A stretch of 64,000 nt of DNA from Streptomyces violaceoruber (GTDB taxonomy: Bacteria > Actinomycetota > Actinomycetes > Streptomycetales > Streptomycetaceae): positions 1-64,000 of the forward strand of contig JODI01000058.1 of the NCBI GenBank assembly GCA_000720805.1, read 5' to 3'. This document shows positions 26,693 through 34,458 of this stretch, piece after piece (the stretch's first letter is position 1; each line of letters begins with the position of its first letter). The notes below the pieces were generated by a model that made no database searches, had not been told where the DNA came from, and saw only the letters and a list, made by a program, of their open reading frames with translations. Both the position numbers and the translations under genes were made by a program.

Positions 26693-28149
26693 GCAAGGAG
26701 CAATCCCGTATCTCGGCCCGTTCCCTGAGCCGGCGCGCCGCGCTGCTCATGGGCGGCACGGGAGGCGTCGCCCTGGCGGGCGGCGGTGCGTGGCTGGGGA
26801 AGGTGGCGGCCCAGCCCGCGGGCGCCGAGGCCGCCGAGGCGGCCATCGGGGGCCTCACCACACCCCCGCCCTACGCCCCGTCGGGACGCCGCCCCAAGTA
26901 CCGCCGGGCCACCTGGTCCCAGCAGTTCCAGGCCTCCCACGGCTGGACCCCCTCGGGCGGGGGCACCGCGTCGGCCGAGGCGAACGACACATCCGCCTTC
27001 GTACGCGGGACACAGTCGGTACGCGTCACCACCAACGGCACCGGCAAGCAGTCGTACGTCCGCAGGACCGGGATGGCGGCGCAGAACCTGACCGGCAAGA
27101 TGATCCGGCTCGTCTTCCGGGTCGAGGACGTGACCAACCTGTCCAAGATCGTCTTCTATCTGGGCAGCGGCTCCTTCGCGAACTACTTCTCCTGGACCCT
27201 GCACGCCCATTCGACGACGTCGACCAACTACGTGCAGTCCGGGGAATGGGTGACCGTCCACCTGCAGTGGGCCGACGTCACCAGCGCGGCCGGCACGTAC
27301 TCGATCTCCGCCGCCGGCGCCCCGTCCACCAAGACCGGCTTCACCGACATGTCGTTCGCGGTGTACGACAACGCGGGCGGGCCGGTGACCTACCGGCTGC
27401 AGGCCGTCGAGCTGATACCGGACACCACCTCGGTCTTCCCGAAGGGCGTCGTCTCCATCACCTTCGACGACTCCCACAAGTCGATCCACGATCTGGCCCG
27501 GCCGGTGATGGACCAGTTCGGCTACTCGGGCACGGTCTACAACATCGCCGACGCGATCGGCACCGGCAGCTTCCTGACGGTCAACCAGATGCGCTCGATG
27601 CAGGACTTCTCGGGCTGGGAGATGGGCGGGCACTCCTACGCGAACGCCACCCACACCGCCAGCTACCCCAAGCTCACCGCGGAACAGGCCGACGAGGACT
27701 TCCGCAAGCTGCGCGAGTGGCTGGTCGGCAACGGCTTCACCAGCGAGCATTTCGCCTATCCGCACGGCTCGTTCGAGAAGACGACGGACGGTGTGCCGGT
27801 GGACGAGATCGCCAGCCGGCACTTCACCACGGCCCGGTCGATCATCTCCGAGACGATCGAGTCCTTCGCCCCGGCGATGCCGTACCGCCTCAAGGCCCTG
27901 ACGGGCATCAACGACGGCACGGGCATCGGCGGTACGGCCCTGTCCCGGGTGACGGGCGCGGGCGGCAAGCTCGACCGCTGCGCGAACAACGGTGACTGGC
28001 TCGTCCTGTGCCTCCACAGGATCGTCGAGGGCGCCCCGGCGAGCAGTACGGAGATCGGCAAGACCGGCCTCACCACGCTGATGCAGGCGATCAAGGACCG
28101 GGGCATCCCGGTGCTCACGGTCGAGGAGGCGATGGCCTCGTACACGTGA
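26689..28149 (+). CDS. Secreted (Tat) polysaccharide deacetylase, NodB domain, TTG start
   Basis: A 486-residue protein starting at TTG inside a TTGA overlap with the preceding stop; CAGGAG seven bases upstream supports this rare start. A twin-arginine signal (SLSRRAALLMGGTGGVALAGG) leads to export. Residues 70-245 form a beta-sandwich-like module (ATWSQQFQASHGWTPSGGG to YRLQAVELIPD) probably involved in carbohydrate binding. The NodB domain spans about 250-480. VVSITFDDSHKSIHD supplies the two Asp residues (about 259-260), EMGGHSYANATHTA provides the metal His pair, and FAYPHGSF the third motif. It probably removes N- or O-acetyl groups from an extracellular glycan. It is transcriptionally coupled to the CBM3 protein and ends just before three tandem repeats and a strong terminator. 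Confidence 0.85.
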   Translation: MSKEQSRISARSLSRRAALLMGGTGGVALAGGGAWLGKVAAQPAGAEAAEAAIGGLTTPPPYAPSGRRPKYRRATWSQQFQASHGWTPSGGGTASAEANDTSAFVRGTQSVRVTTNGTGKQSYVRRTGMAAQNLTGKMIRLVFRVEDVTNLSKIVFYLGSGSFANYFSWTLHAHSTTSTNYVQSGEWVTVHLQWADVTSAAGTYSISAAGAPSTKTGFTDMSFAVYDNAGGPVTYRLQAVELIPDTTSVFPKGVVSITFDDSHKSIHDLARPVMDQFGYSGTVYNIADAIGTGSFLTVNQMRSMQDFSGWEMGGHSYANATHTASYPKLTAEQADEDFRKLREWLVGNGFTSEHFAYPHGSFEKTTDGVPVDEIASRHFTTARSIISETIESFAPAMPYRLKALTGINDGTGIGGTALSRVTGAGGKLDRCANNGDWLVLCLHRIVEGAPASSTEIGKTGLTTLMQAIKDRGIPVLTVEEAMASYT

Positions 28150-28186
28150 GGCCCCGTACACGTGAGGCTCCGTACACGTGAGGCTC
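28139..28186 (+). repeat. Three 16-bp tandem repeats spanning the deacetylase stop codon
   Basis: CGTACACGTGAGGCCC, then CGTACACGTGAGGCTC twice. The first copy encodes the last codons and TGA of the deacetylase; the other two are non-coding. It looks like a recent local duplication, and each unit contains the palindrome ACACGTG-like CACGTG core. Confidence 0.85.
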
Positions 28187-28198
28187 CGGCAACGACGA

Positions 28199-28229
28199 GG
28201 GGGGCGGCCGCGTGGCCGCCCCCCTCTTT
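28199..28229. terminator. Strong terminator between convergent deacetylase and GT2 genes
   Basis: Perfect 11-bp stem GGGGGGCGGCC / GGCCGCCCCCC with a GCGT loop followed by TCTTTTTCTT. This is a classical intrinsic terminator with a real T-tract for plus-strand transcription; the stem also works for the opposing operon. Confidence 0.85.
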
Positions 28230-28267
28230 TTCTTGCTCACCGAGCCCCGTGGAGGCCCGTCTCGGAC

Positions 28268-29998
28268 CTACCAGCCCTGTCCGTTGCCCTGTCCGTTGCC
28301 GTGCTGCCAGGACGGGTCCGGGTAACCGCCCTGCTGGTGCTGGGGGTCGTACCCCTGCTGGTACGGGTCGTGCTGTCCGCCGCCCTGCCACTGCTGCTGT
28401 CCGGCCGGGGCCGACGTCCCCCAGCTCACCTGCTGCTGCGGGACGTGCGCGTGCTGCTCGTCGTAGCCGGGCAGCGGCTGCGGCTGGGTGGGGATCGGGC
28501 CGGAGGGGCGGGGCCGGGTGCGCAGGGCCACGCCTTCGAGGCGCATCAACTGGAGCGTCTCGGTGACCTTCTTGTCCGAGTACGGGTCCTCTTCCTCGAA
28601 GATCTCCGTCACATCGGCCTCGTGATCGCCGGCCACCGACACCTCGACGCCGCCCTGCCGGGTACCCCAACTGCCCTTGTGCAGGGTGAACAGGGCGTAG
28701 AAGCGGAGGGGGGTGAGCAGGGTCAGCTGGATCACGCCGTAGATCGGCGCGAGCAGGAACATGCCGAACCGTTTGATGAAGCCCATGCCGCGGCGCGGGA
28801 AGTCGAGGTAGCGCACGTTGCGGAGGTACCCCATGAGCACCATGAAGACCAGGTAGTCGCCGATGTGGTTGACGAACCGGTCGGGGTGCAGGATGGGCGT
28901 GATGACCATCGAGTAGAACATCGCCGAGCCGAACACCAGCCACAGCGCGAGTTCCATGCAGGTCAGCCAGAACGCGGGCCGGTACTTCTTCTGGTGGCGG
29001 AAGGCCCACAGGGACTCACGGAAGAAGGACTTGTTCCAGCGGACCTGCTGGCGCAGGAAGTGCGGCAGCTTCTCGGGGACGGCCGTGTAGCCGACGGCGG
29101 TCTCCTGGAAGACGACCTGGCCTTCCATCAGGCAGTAGTTGGTCATACGGCGGTCGTCGCCGAAGACGGCCGGCTTGCCCAGGAACTGCTGGTTGAGGAA
29201 GTCCGGGAGGTACTTGCGCACCAGCGTGCCGCGGTAGGCGGACAGGGCGCCGCAGCAGCACAGGACCGACTTCAGGCGGGAGTAGGCGGCCCGCTCGAAC
29301 AGGAACGAGTTGCCGTAGCGCAGGTCCTGCAGGCGGGTGAAGATGTTGCTGTCGTGGTTGAGCGCCAGCACCATGCCGGTGGAGGCCATGATCTTCTCGT
29401 CCGCCAGCGGCAGCAGCAGTTCACGGACGGTGTCCCGGGACAGGACGGTGTCCGAGTCGACGCACAGGAAGATGTCCGAGTACGGGGCGGCCTCGAAGCC
29501 CAGCGCGAGGGCCTCGCGCTTGCCCTTGTTCTCGGGCTGCACGCTGACCGTGTACTTGACGCCCTTCGCCTCGAACTCGCGGCGCATCCTCTTCGCCGTC
29601 CGGATGCCGGAGTCGTTGGCACTGGCGTCGTCGATGATGTGGATCTCGTTCGGCAGGCGGCTCTGCGCGAGGAGGCTGCGCATGCCCTGCTCGAACATCA
29701 CCGGGTCCTCGTTGTAGATCGGGATGACCGCGGTGACCCAGGCGTTCTCCAGGTACTCCAGCTCCTCCCGCCCCGCCTTGGCCGGACGGTAGAAGAGGGC
29801 GCCGAACATCTTCAGGGCCAGCAGGCTCATGGCACCCAGCGAGTACAGGTGCAGGGAGCCCGCGTCGAGCCGGGTGGCGATCAGCGCGGCGAGGCCGAGG
29901 AAGACGAAGTACGAGACCTTGAGGTGCCTGCGCCTGCGGTGCCCCCGATGGCCGTCGGCGTCGACGGCACCGGGTATGTACGTATCGTCGGAAGTCAC
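28268..29998 (-). CDS. Processive GT2 glycosyltransferase, hyaluronan/chitin synthase-like
   Basis: A 576-residue membrane synthase. Two N-terminal helices (about 28-68) precede the cytosolic GT-A domain. Substrate-binding and catalytic residues are DDAS at 123-126, the DxD as CVDSD (179-183), GDDRRMTNY (280-288) and the processivity motif QQVRW (317-321). Four or more C-terminal helices (about 340-470) form the translocation channel. This set matches the class I hyaluronan synthase/NodC/chitin synthase group. The last 90 residues are a Gln/Gly/Pro-rich low-complexity tail rarely seen in relatives. It overlaps the nucleotide-sugar dehydrogenase stop by four bases (GTGA), so the dehydrogenase likely provides one of its substrates. 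The polymer is unknown. Confidence 0.85.
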   Translation of the reverse strand: MTSDDTYIPGAVDADGHRGHRRRRHLKVSYFVFLGLAALIATRLDAGSLHLYSLGAMSLLALKMFGALFYRPAKAGREELEYLENAWVTAVIPIYNEDPVMFEQGMRSLLAQSRLPNEIHIIDDASANDSGIRTAKRMRREFEAKGVKYTVSVQPENKGKREALALGFEAAPYSDIFLCVDSDTVLSRDTVRELLLPLADEKIMASTGMVLALNHDSNIFTRLQDLRYGNSFLFERAAYSRLKSVLCCCGALSAYRGTLVRKYLPDFLNQQFLGKPAVFGDDRRMTNYCLMEGQVVFQETAVGYTAVPEKLPHFLRQQVRWNKSFFRESLWAFRHQKKYRPAFWLTCMELALWLVFGSAMFYSMVITPILHPDRFVNHIGDYLVFMVLMGYLRNVRYLDFPRRGMGFIKRFGMFLLAPIYGVIQLTLLTPLRFYALFTLHKGSWGTRQGGVEVSVAGDHEADVTEIFEEEDPYSDKKVTETLQLMRLEGVALRTRPRPSGPIPTQPQPLPGYDEQHAHVPQQQVSWGTSAPAGQQQWQGGGQHDPYQQGYDPQHQQGGYPDPSWQHGNGQGNGQGW

Positions 29999-31266
29999 AG
30001 CTTGACCACCCGCGGGTGGTCGGCGGACTTGCCCCGGGTGTCGAAGAGCGCACGGGCGCGGTCGGCGAGCAGACCCAGGTCGATCTCGCGGTGCGCCTGG
30101 AGCAGGATCGTGAGGTCGGCGGCCTCGGCCTCGGCGAGGTAGTCCTCCGTCCGCTCGACGCTCTGGCCGCCGGCCTTCCAGTCTTCGACCCGCGGGTCGA
30201 AGTAGACGAGTTCGGCGCCGCGCGCGAGCAGGTTCTCCGCCACGGCGAGGGCCGGGCTCTCCCGCTGGTCGGAGATGTCCGGCTTGTAGGTCACACCGAG
30301 CAGCAGCACACGGGAGCCGCGGACGGCCTTGCCCTGGTCGTTGAGCAGGTCGGCGGCCCGGTTGACCACGTGCACGGGCATGCGCTGGTTGATCTCCTGC
30401 GCGAGCTCCACGAACCGGAACGGGATGCCGAGCGAACGCACCTTGTACGACAGGTAGTTGGGGTCGATCGGGATGCAGTGTCCGCCGACGCCCGGGCCCG
30501 GGTAGAAGGGCGCGAAGCCGAACGGCTTGGTGGAGGCGCAGCGGATCGCGTCCCACAGGTCGACGCCGATCTCACGGCAGAACATCGACATCTCGTTGAC
30601 CAGGGCGATGTTGACGTGCCGGTAGGTGTTCTCCAGCAGCTTCGCCATCTCGGCCTCGCGGGTGCCCTTGGCCTCCACGACCCGGCTCACGAAACGCTCG
30701 TAGAGGGCACGGGCGGCCTTGGTGCAGTCGGCGGTGATGCCGCCGACGACCTTCGGCGTGTTCTCCAGGCCGAAGGAGGCGTTGCCCGGGTCGATGCGCT
30801 CCGGGGAGAAGGCGAGGTGGAAGTCGGTGCCGACGCGCAGGCCACCGGCCTCCAGGCGCGGGCGGACGACCTCGTCGGTGGTGCCCGGGTATGTCGTCGA
30901 CTCCAGCACCACGAGGGTTCCGGGGTGCAGGTGGGCCGCGATGTCGTCCACGGCGGCGTGCACCGCGCCGAGGTCGGGGGCGCCGTGCTCGGTGAGCGGG
31001 GTGGGGACGCAGACGACGACCGCGGCGGCGTCCGCGATGACCTCGGCCCCGTCGACCGCCCGGAAACCCTGGTCCAGCATCGCGCGGACCTCGGCGTCCG
31101 TGATGTCGTCCACGTGGGAGCGACCGGAGTTCAGTCCGTCGACCACCCGTCGGCTGCGATCGAGACCCACCACCCTCAGTCCTGCCGCGGCTGCTGAACG
31201 GGCCAGCGGCAGCCCCACGTAACCAAGTCCCACAACGACAAGATCCACCGTGGAGGATCTACTCAC
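29995..31266 (-). CDS. Nucleotide-sugar 6-dehydrogenase (UDP-Glc or UDP-HexNAc)
   Basis: A 423-residue NAD-dependent dehydrogenase. The Rossmann motif VVVGLGYVGLPLARSAAAAG (10-29), ESTTYPGTTDEVV, FSPERIDPGN and the catalytic Cys264 in PGVGGHCIPIDPNYL are all visible. The C-terminal UDP-binding domain holds VLLLGVTYKPDISDQRESP. The GVGGHCIPIDP form is typical of the UDP-GlcNAc/UDP-ManNAc dehydrogenase branch (WbpA, WecC, TviB), whereas Ugd-type enzymes usually read GFGGSCFPKD. The product may therefore be a UDP-hexosaminuronic acid rather than UDP-glucuronate. The GTG is the only reasonable start. It heads the two-gene operon with the GT2 synthase; its promoter lies in the 246-base gap upstream. 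Confidence 0.85.
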   Translation of the reverse strand: MSRSSTVDLVVVGLGYVGLPLARSAAAAGLRVVGLDRSRRVVDGLNSGRSHVDDITDAEVRAMLDQGFRAVDGAEVIADAAAVVVCVPTPLTEHGAPDLGAVHAAVDDIAAHLHPGTLVVLESTTYPGTTDEVVRPRLEAGGLRVGTDFHLAFSPERIDPGNASFGLENTPKVVGGITADCTKAARALYERFVSRVVEAKGTREAEMAKLLENTYRHVNIALVNEMSMFCREIGVDLWDAIRCASTKPFGFAPFYPGPGVGGHCIPIDPNYLSYKVRSLGIPFRFVELAQEINQRMPVHVVNRAADLLNDQGKAVRGSRVLLLGVTYKPDISDQRESPALAVAENLLARGAELVYFDPRVEDWKAGGQSVERTEDYLAEAEAADLTILLQAHREIDLGLLADRARALFDTRGKSADHPRVVKL

Positions 31267-31512
31267 GACAGCATTCCCAACCCCGTTTTTACCGGCCTCG
31301 TGGCCGGGTCCCCGGTGCTACGTCGGTCTCCCGATTATTCGAACAAACGAAGGGAGGCTAGCAAGCGCCTTCACCTTTCAACCACAGTTTCTCGACGTGC
31401 CCCTCATCACGCGCGCATCCTTACAACCCTCTGTGCGTTTCATGTGTCTCTGGTCCCTGACGCCGTGCGTCTCCGTTCCCTGACGCGTCGTCCGTCGGGA
31501 GCGGAGGAGCCG

Positions 31513-32529
31513 TCAGACCTGTTGCCAGGCCCGCAGTGCGAGGCCCGGCTCGTCCTTGCGGCGGGTGAGGAGCAGTTGCCCCTTCGTCGGGGAGAGGGTG
31601 GCCGCCACCACCTCTCCTTCCTCGTCGACGGCCACCGAAACCTCGGCGTCCGCGGCGAGTTGGGGCCCCGACTCGGTCCACCAGGCGCCCGCCGACTCCT
31701 GCTCGGTGGGGTACGCGGCGAAGGCGACCCGGCCGCTCGCGGAACGCTGGGCGAGCAAGGTGCAGTCGTGGCCGTCGAGTTCACAGCGCACGGCGGACAC
31801 CGGGCCGGGACCGGCGGAGGCGAGCAGGGTGACCGGCTTGTTTCCGGGGCGCCAGGCGCACAGGTCGCCGGAGGTGTCGGAGTAGAAGAGCGTGGTGCGC
31901 CGGGCGGACGTGGCGAGGGCGCGCAGGGTGCCGGGGCGGACCGGGACGTCGATCTCCTCCTGAACGACCGGGGTGGCGCCCGCCTCCTCCTGCCGCCAGT
32001 ACAGGATCCGGCCGGGGGCGGCCGCGTACAGCTCGACGCGTCCGGACTCACCCGTCACGGCCGCCGGCTCCTCCTGTACGTCGCTCCCCTTCAGGTCACG
32101 CCAGGGGCCCCAGCCGCCCTTCTCCTTCTGGCCGAGCATGCTCACCCCGCCGCCCTTGTTGCGGACGAAGACATGGGCCCGGCCCTGCGCGTCGACCGCG
32201 ACGGCGGGCGTACCGGTGCGGTCGCCGGTCTTGTCGGGGTGGCCGATCGGGATCCAGTCGAGGGCGGCGAGCCGGGGCCGGAAGTGGGTGGAGTGCACCA
32301 GGCCGGACTCGCCGGGCTTGGTGGGCCGCCATGCGACCAGATGGGCGTAGCCGTCGGCACCCTGCCCGACCGCGAGCACGGGGTGCAGTTTCTGGTTGCC
32401 GCCCACCCTGCGGGCAGCCTGCCACGGGCCGCCGGGGCCGCTCTCGGCCCGGCACAGGACGGCGTCGCCCACGGGCAGATACACACTGAGCCGGCCGTCG
32501 CGGCCACGGAGAAGCCAGTCGCCGTTCAC
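31513..32529 (-). CDS. Beta-propeller-like hypothetical protein
   Basis: A 338-residue soluble protein with no signal peptide or membrane helix. It consists of repeated blades of about 45-50 residues with recurrent patterns such as HPVLAVGQGADGYAHLVAW, TPAVAVDAQGRAHVFVRN, GRVELYAAAPGRILYWRQ and TLFYSDTSGDLCAWRP. This pattern resembles PLL-type or tectonin-type propellers, often sugar- or protein-binding; the family assignment is a judgement from the repeat pattern. No catalytic residues could be proposed. It is the upstream neighbour of the dehydrogenase/GT2 operon on the same strand but separated by about 246 bases. Confidence 0.6.
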   Translation of the reverse strand: MNGDWLLRGRDGRLSVYLPVGDAVLCRAESGPGGPWQAARRVGGNQKLHPVLAVGQGADGYAHLVAWRPTKPGESGLVHSTHFRPRLAALDWIPIGHPDKTGDRTGTPAVAVDAQGRAHVFVRNKGGGVSMLGQKEKGGWGPWRDLKGSDVQEEPAAVTGESGRVELYAAAPGRILYWRQEEAGATPVVQEEIDVPVRPGTLRALATSARRTTLFYSDTSGDLCAWRPGNKPVTLLASAGPGPVSAVRCELDGHDCTLLAQRSASGRVAFAAYPTEQESAGAWWTESGPQLAADAEVSVAVDEEGEVVAATLSPTKGQLLLTRRKDEPGLALRAWQQV

Positions 32530-32727
32530 CGTTTCACTTTAAGCGGGGGCGACGAGTCAGCGCGTTCCAGCCCCCTGGTCGGCGGTCCGGTGCGCGGCGG
32601 CCGCCACGCCCGCCGGGCCCCGCCCCGGGGCGCGAGGCCCGCCGCTGGGGCAGGCTGGTACCAGCAGGCACCGCACGAGGACCGTGCGAGAACATGCGAG
32701 ACAGTCCGAGAACAGGAAGCCGACGTC

Positions 32728-33618
32728 ATGACGGACAAGCTCACCGTAAGCGTCCTGGGTACCGGGATCATGGGGGCCGCGATGGCCCGCAACCTGGCCC
32801 GCGCCGGGCACACCGTCCGGGCCTGGAACCGCACCCGCGCCAAGGCCGAACCGCTCGCCGCCGACGGCGTCGTGATCGCCGGCACCCCCGCCGAGGCCGT
32901 CAGGGACGCCGACGTCGTCCTGACCATCCTGTACGACGGTCCCGCCGCCCTCGGCGTAATGCGCGAGGCGGCCGACGCGCTGCGTCCGGGGACGGCCTGG
33001 ATGCAGTCGACGACCGCGGGCATCGAGGCGATCGGCGAGCTGGCCGGCTTCGCCCGCGAGCACGGACTGGTCTTCTTCGACGCGCCGGTGCTGGGCACCC
33101 GTCAGCCCGCCGAGGCCGGCCAGCTGCTCGTGCTGGCCGCCGGGCCCGTCGACAGCCGCCAGGCGGTGGGTCCCGTCCTGGACGCGGTGGGCTCACGCAC
33201 GGTGTGGACCGGCGAGGACGGCGCCGAGGGCAGTGCCACCCGGCTGAAGCTGGTGGCCAACAGCTGGGTCCTCGCCGCCACCGCGGCGGTCGGTGAGGTG
33301 CTGGCACTGTCCCGCTCCCTCGGTGTGGACCCCGAGCACTTCCTCGACGCCATCGCCGGCGGCCCGCTCGACATGGGCTACCTGCACGCCAAGTCCGCGC
33401 TCGTCCTCGAAGACCGGCTGACCCCCGCCCAGTTCACGGTGTCCACCGCCGCGAAGGACGCCCGGCTGATCGTCCAGGCCGGCGAACAGCACGGCCTCCG
33501 CCTCGACGTCGCCACCGCCACCGCCGCCCGCCTGGAACGAGCCGCCGCCCAGGGCCACGCCGACGAGGACATGGTCGCCACGTACTTCGCCAGCTTCGCC
33601 GAGGGGCGGGAGGGGTGA
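32728..33618 (+). CDS. NAD(P)-dependent beta-hydroxyacid dehydrogenase (3-hydroxyisobutyrate dehydrogenase-like)
   Basis: A 296-residue enzyme. The nucleotide-binding motif VSVLGTGIMGAAMARNLARAGH (about 7-28) is followed by Asn-Arg-Thr at the end of beta-2 (AWNRTRAKAEPL), suggesting NADP preference. The substrate-site segment FDAPVLGTRQPAEAGQLLVLAAG and the catalytic Lys in ATRLKLVANSW are in place. The C-terminal helical domain ends with ASFAEGREG. The ATG is preceded by CAGGAAG. Substrates in this superfamily include hydroxyisobutyrate, tartronate semialdehyde and imines, and the precise one cannot be read from sequence. It is divergent from the propeller-like gene. Confidence 0.85.
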   Translation: MTDKLTVSVLGTGIMGAAMARNLARAGHTVRAWNRTRAKAEPLAADGVVIAGTPAEAVRDADVVLTILYDGPAALGVMREAADALRPGTAWMQSTTAGIEAIGELAGFAREHGLVFFDAPVLGTRQPAEAGQLLVLAAGPVDSRQAVGPVLDAVGSRTVWTGEDGAEGSATRLKLVANSWVLAATAAVGEVLALSRSLGVDPEHFLDAIAGGPLDMGYLHAKSALVLEDRLTPAQFTVSTAAKDARLIVQAGEQHGLRLDVATATAARLERAAAQGHADEDMVATYFASFAEGREG

Positions 33619-33663
33619 GGTGACGCAGGGGGTGGAGGGCGTGGCCCGTGGGACCCTGGCCGT

Positions 33664-34038
33664 ATGGACGACAACCTCCCCCTTCTGGTGATCGTGGACG
33701 CCGCGAATGTCGTCGGGTCGGTGCCCGATGGGTGGTGGCGGGACCGGCGAGGGGCCGCGGAGCGGTTGCGGGATCGGCTCGCGCTGGACGGGGTGCCGGG
33801 GCGGTCCGGACCGGTGGAGATCGTGCTCGTGGTCGAGGGCGCGGCACGTGGTGTGGAGCCGGTACCCGGAGTACGGGTGGAGGCCGCGCCCGGCAGCGGG
33901 GACGATCACATGGTCGAGCTGGTGGCGCGGGCGGGTGAGCGGCCGGTGCTGGTGGTCACGGCGGACCGGGAACTCAGGCGCAGGGTCGGCGAGTTGGGGG
34001 CGCAGGTGGCGGGTCCGCGCACGGTCAGGCCGAGCTGA
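33664..34038 (+). CDS. Small NYN/PIN-like protein
   Basis: A 124-residue protein starting MDDNLPLLVIVDAANVVGSVPDGWWRDRRGAAERLRDRL. The early Asp (VIVDAANV), a mid Asp pair (GSGDDHMVELVA) and a late Asp (VLVVTADRELRRRV) follow the acidic layout of NYN/PIN nuclease-like folds. Streptomyces homologues are sometimes annotated as NTP pyrophosphohydrolases, without evidence visible here. It is only 45 bases downstream of the dehydrogenase gene and probably shares its transcript. Confidence 0.65.
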   Translation: MDDNLPLLVIVDAANVVGSVPDGWWRDRRGAAERLRDRLALDGVPGRSGPVEIVLVVEGAARGVEPVPGVRVEAAPGSGDDHMVELVARAGERPVLVVTADRELRRRVGELGAQVAGPRTVRPS

Positions 34039-34380
34039 GGGGCTTGTCGCCACCCCCGCATACAGGTGGAGGGGCAGCGTCCGAACATCGTTTGGGCGCA
34101 GTCCAGTTGACTTCCACCGGGTGAACGGTGGGAGCCAACTAGTTGTCCGTCCCACTCACTTTCGCGCCGGTGACGAGCTTGACGGTCCTCGCGGGGGTCG
34201 CCGGCGAAGGGCCCGGCCTGGGCGGCGCCTCGGTGCTGTCGGGCGTACCTTGGCCGCAGCCCGGCGCCGAGTACCGCGGCCACCGGCCGGCCGCCGGCGG
34301 GACGGTGGTCGCCGCCCGCTTTCCATGTCTGTGCGACGTCACCTCGAGCCTTTCATCACGCTACTGGGCAAGCATGAGGG
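34039..34380. other. Non-coding stretch between NYN-like gene and ABC operon
   Basis: No frame with plausible product was found on either strand. It contains a short palindrome CAACTAGTTG near 34137. Because flanking genes converge here, no promoter is required. Confidence 0.4.
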
Positions 34381-34414
34381 CACGGCCGAGCGGCGCTGTG
34401 GCCGCTCGGCCGTG
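34381..34414 (-). terminator. Terminator of the YtrA-type ABC operon
   Basis: Perfect 14-bp stem CACGGCCGAGCGGC / GCCGCTCGGCCGTG with a 6-base loop, 44 bases downstream of the permease stop. It lies between convergent genes and could act in both directions. Confidence 0.8.
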
Positions 34415-34458
34415 TACGGAGGGGGAGACCGGGTCCAACGAGGCGCCTGGCCGGATGG

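Noticed and set aside
28268..29998. Calling the GT2 enzyme a true hyaluronan synthase
   Set aside because: Motifs are shared by chitin and Nod-factor synthases, and the dehydrogenase motif favours HexNAc; the product cannot be fixed.
31513..32529. Possible secreted lectin
   Set aside because: The propeller-like repeats suggest it, but there is no signal peptide, so only a neutral description was kept.
34135..34144. CAACTAGTTG palindrome as a second YtrA operator
   Set aside because: It is between convergent genes with no promoter to regulate and lacks the flanking bases of the 36885 site.
34139..34342. Small minus-strand frame before the ABC operon terminator
   Set aside because: No ribosome-binding site, low-complexity Arg/Pro/Thr composition, no recognisable product.
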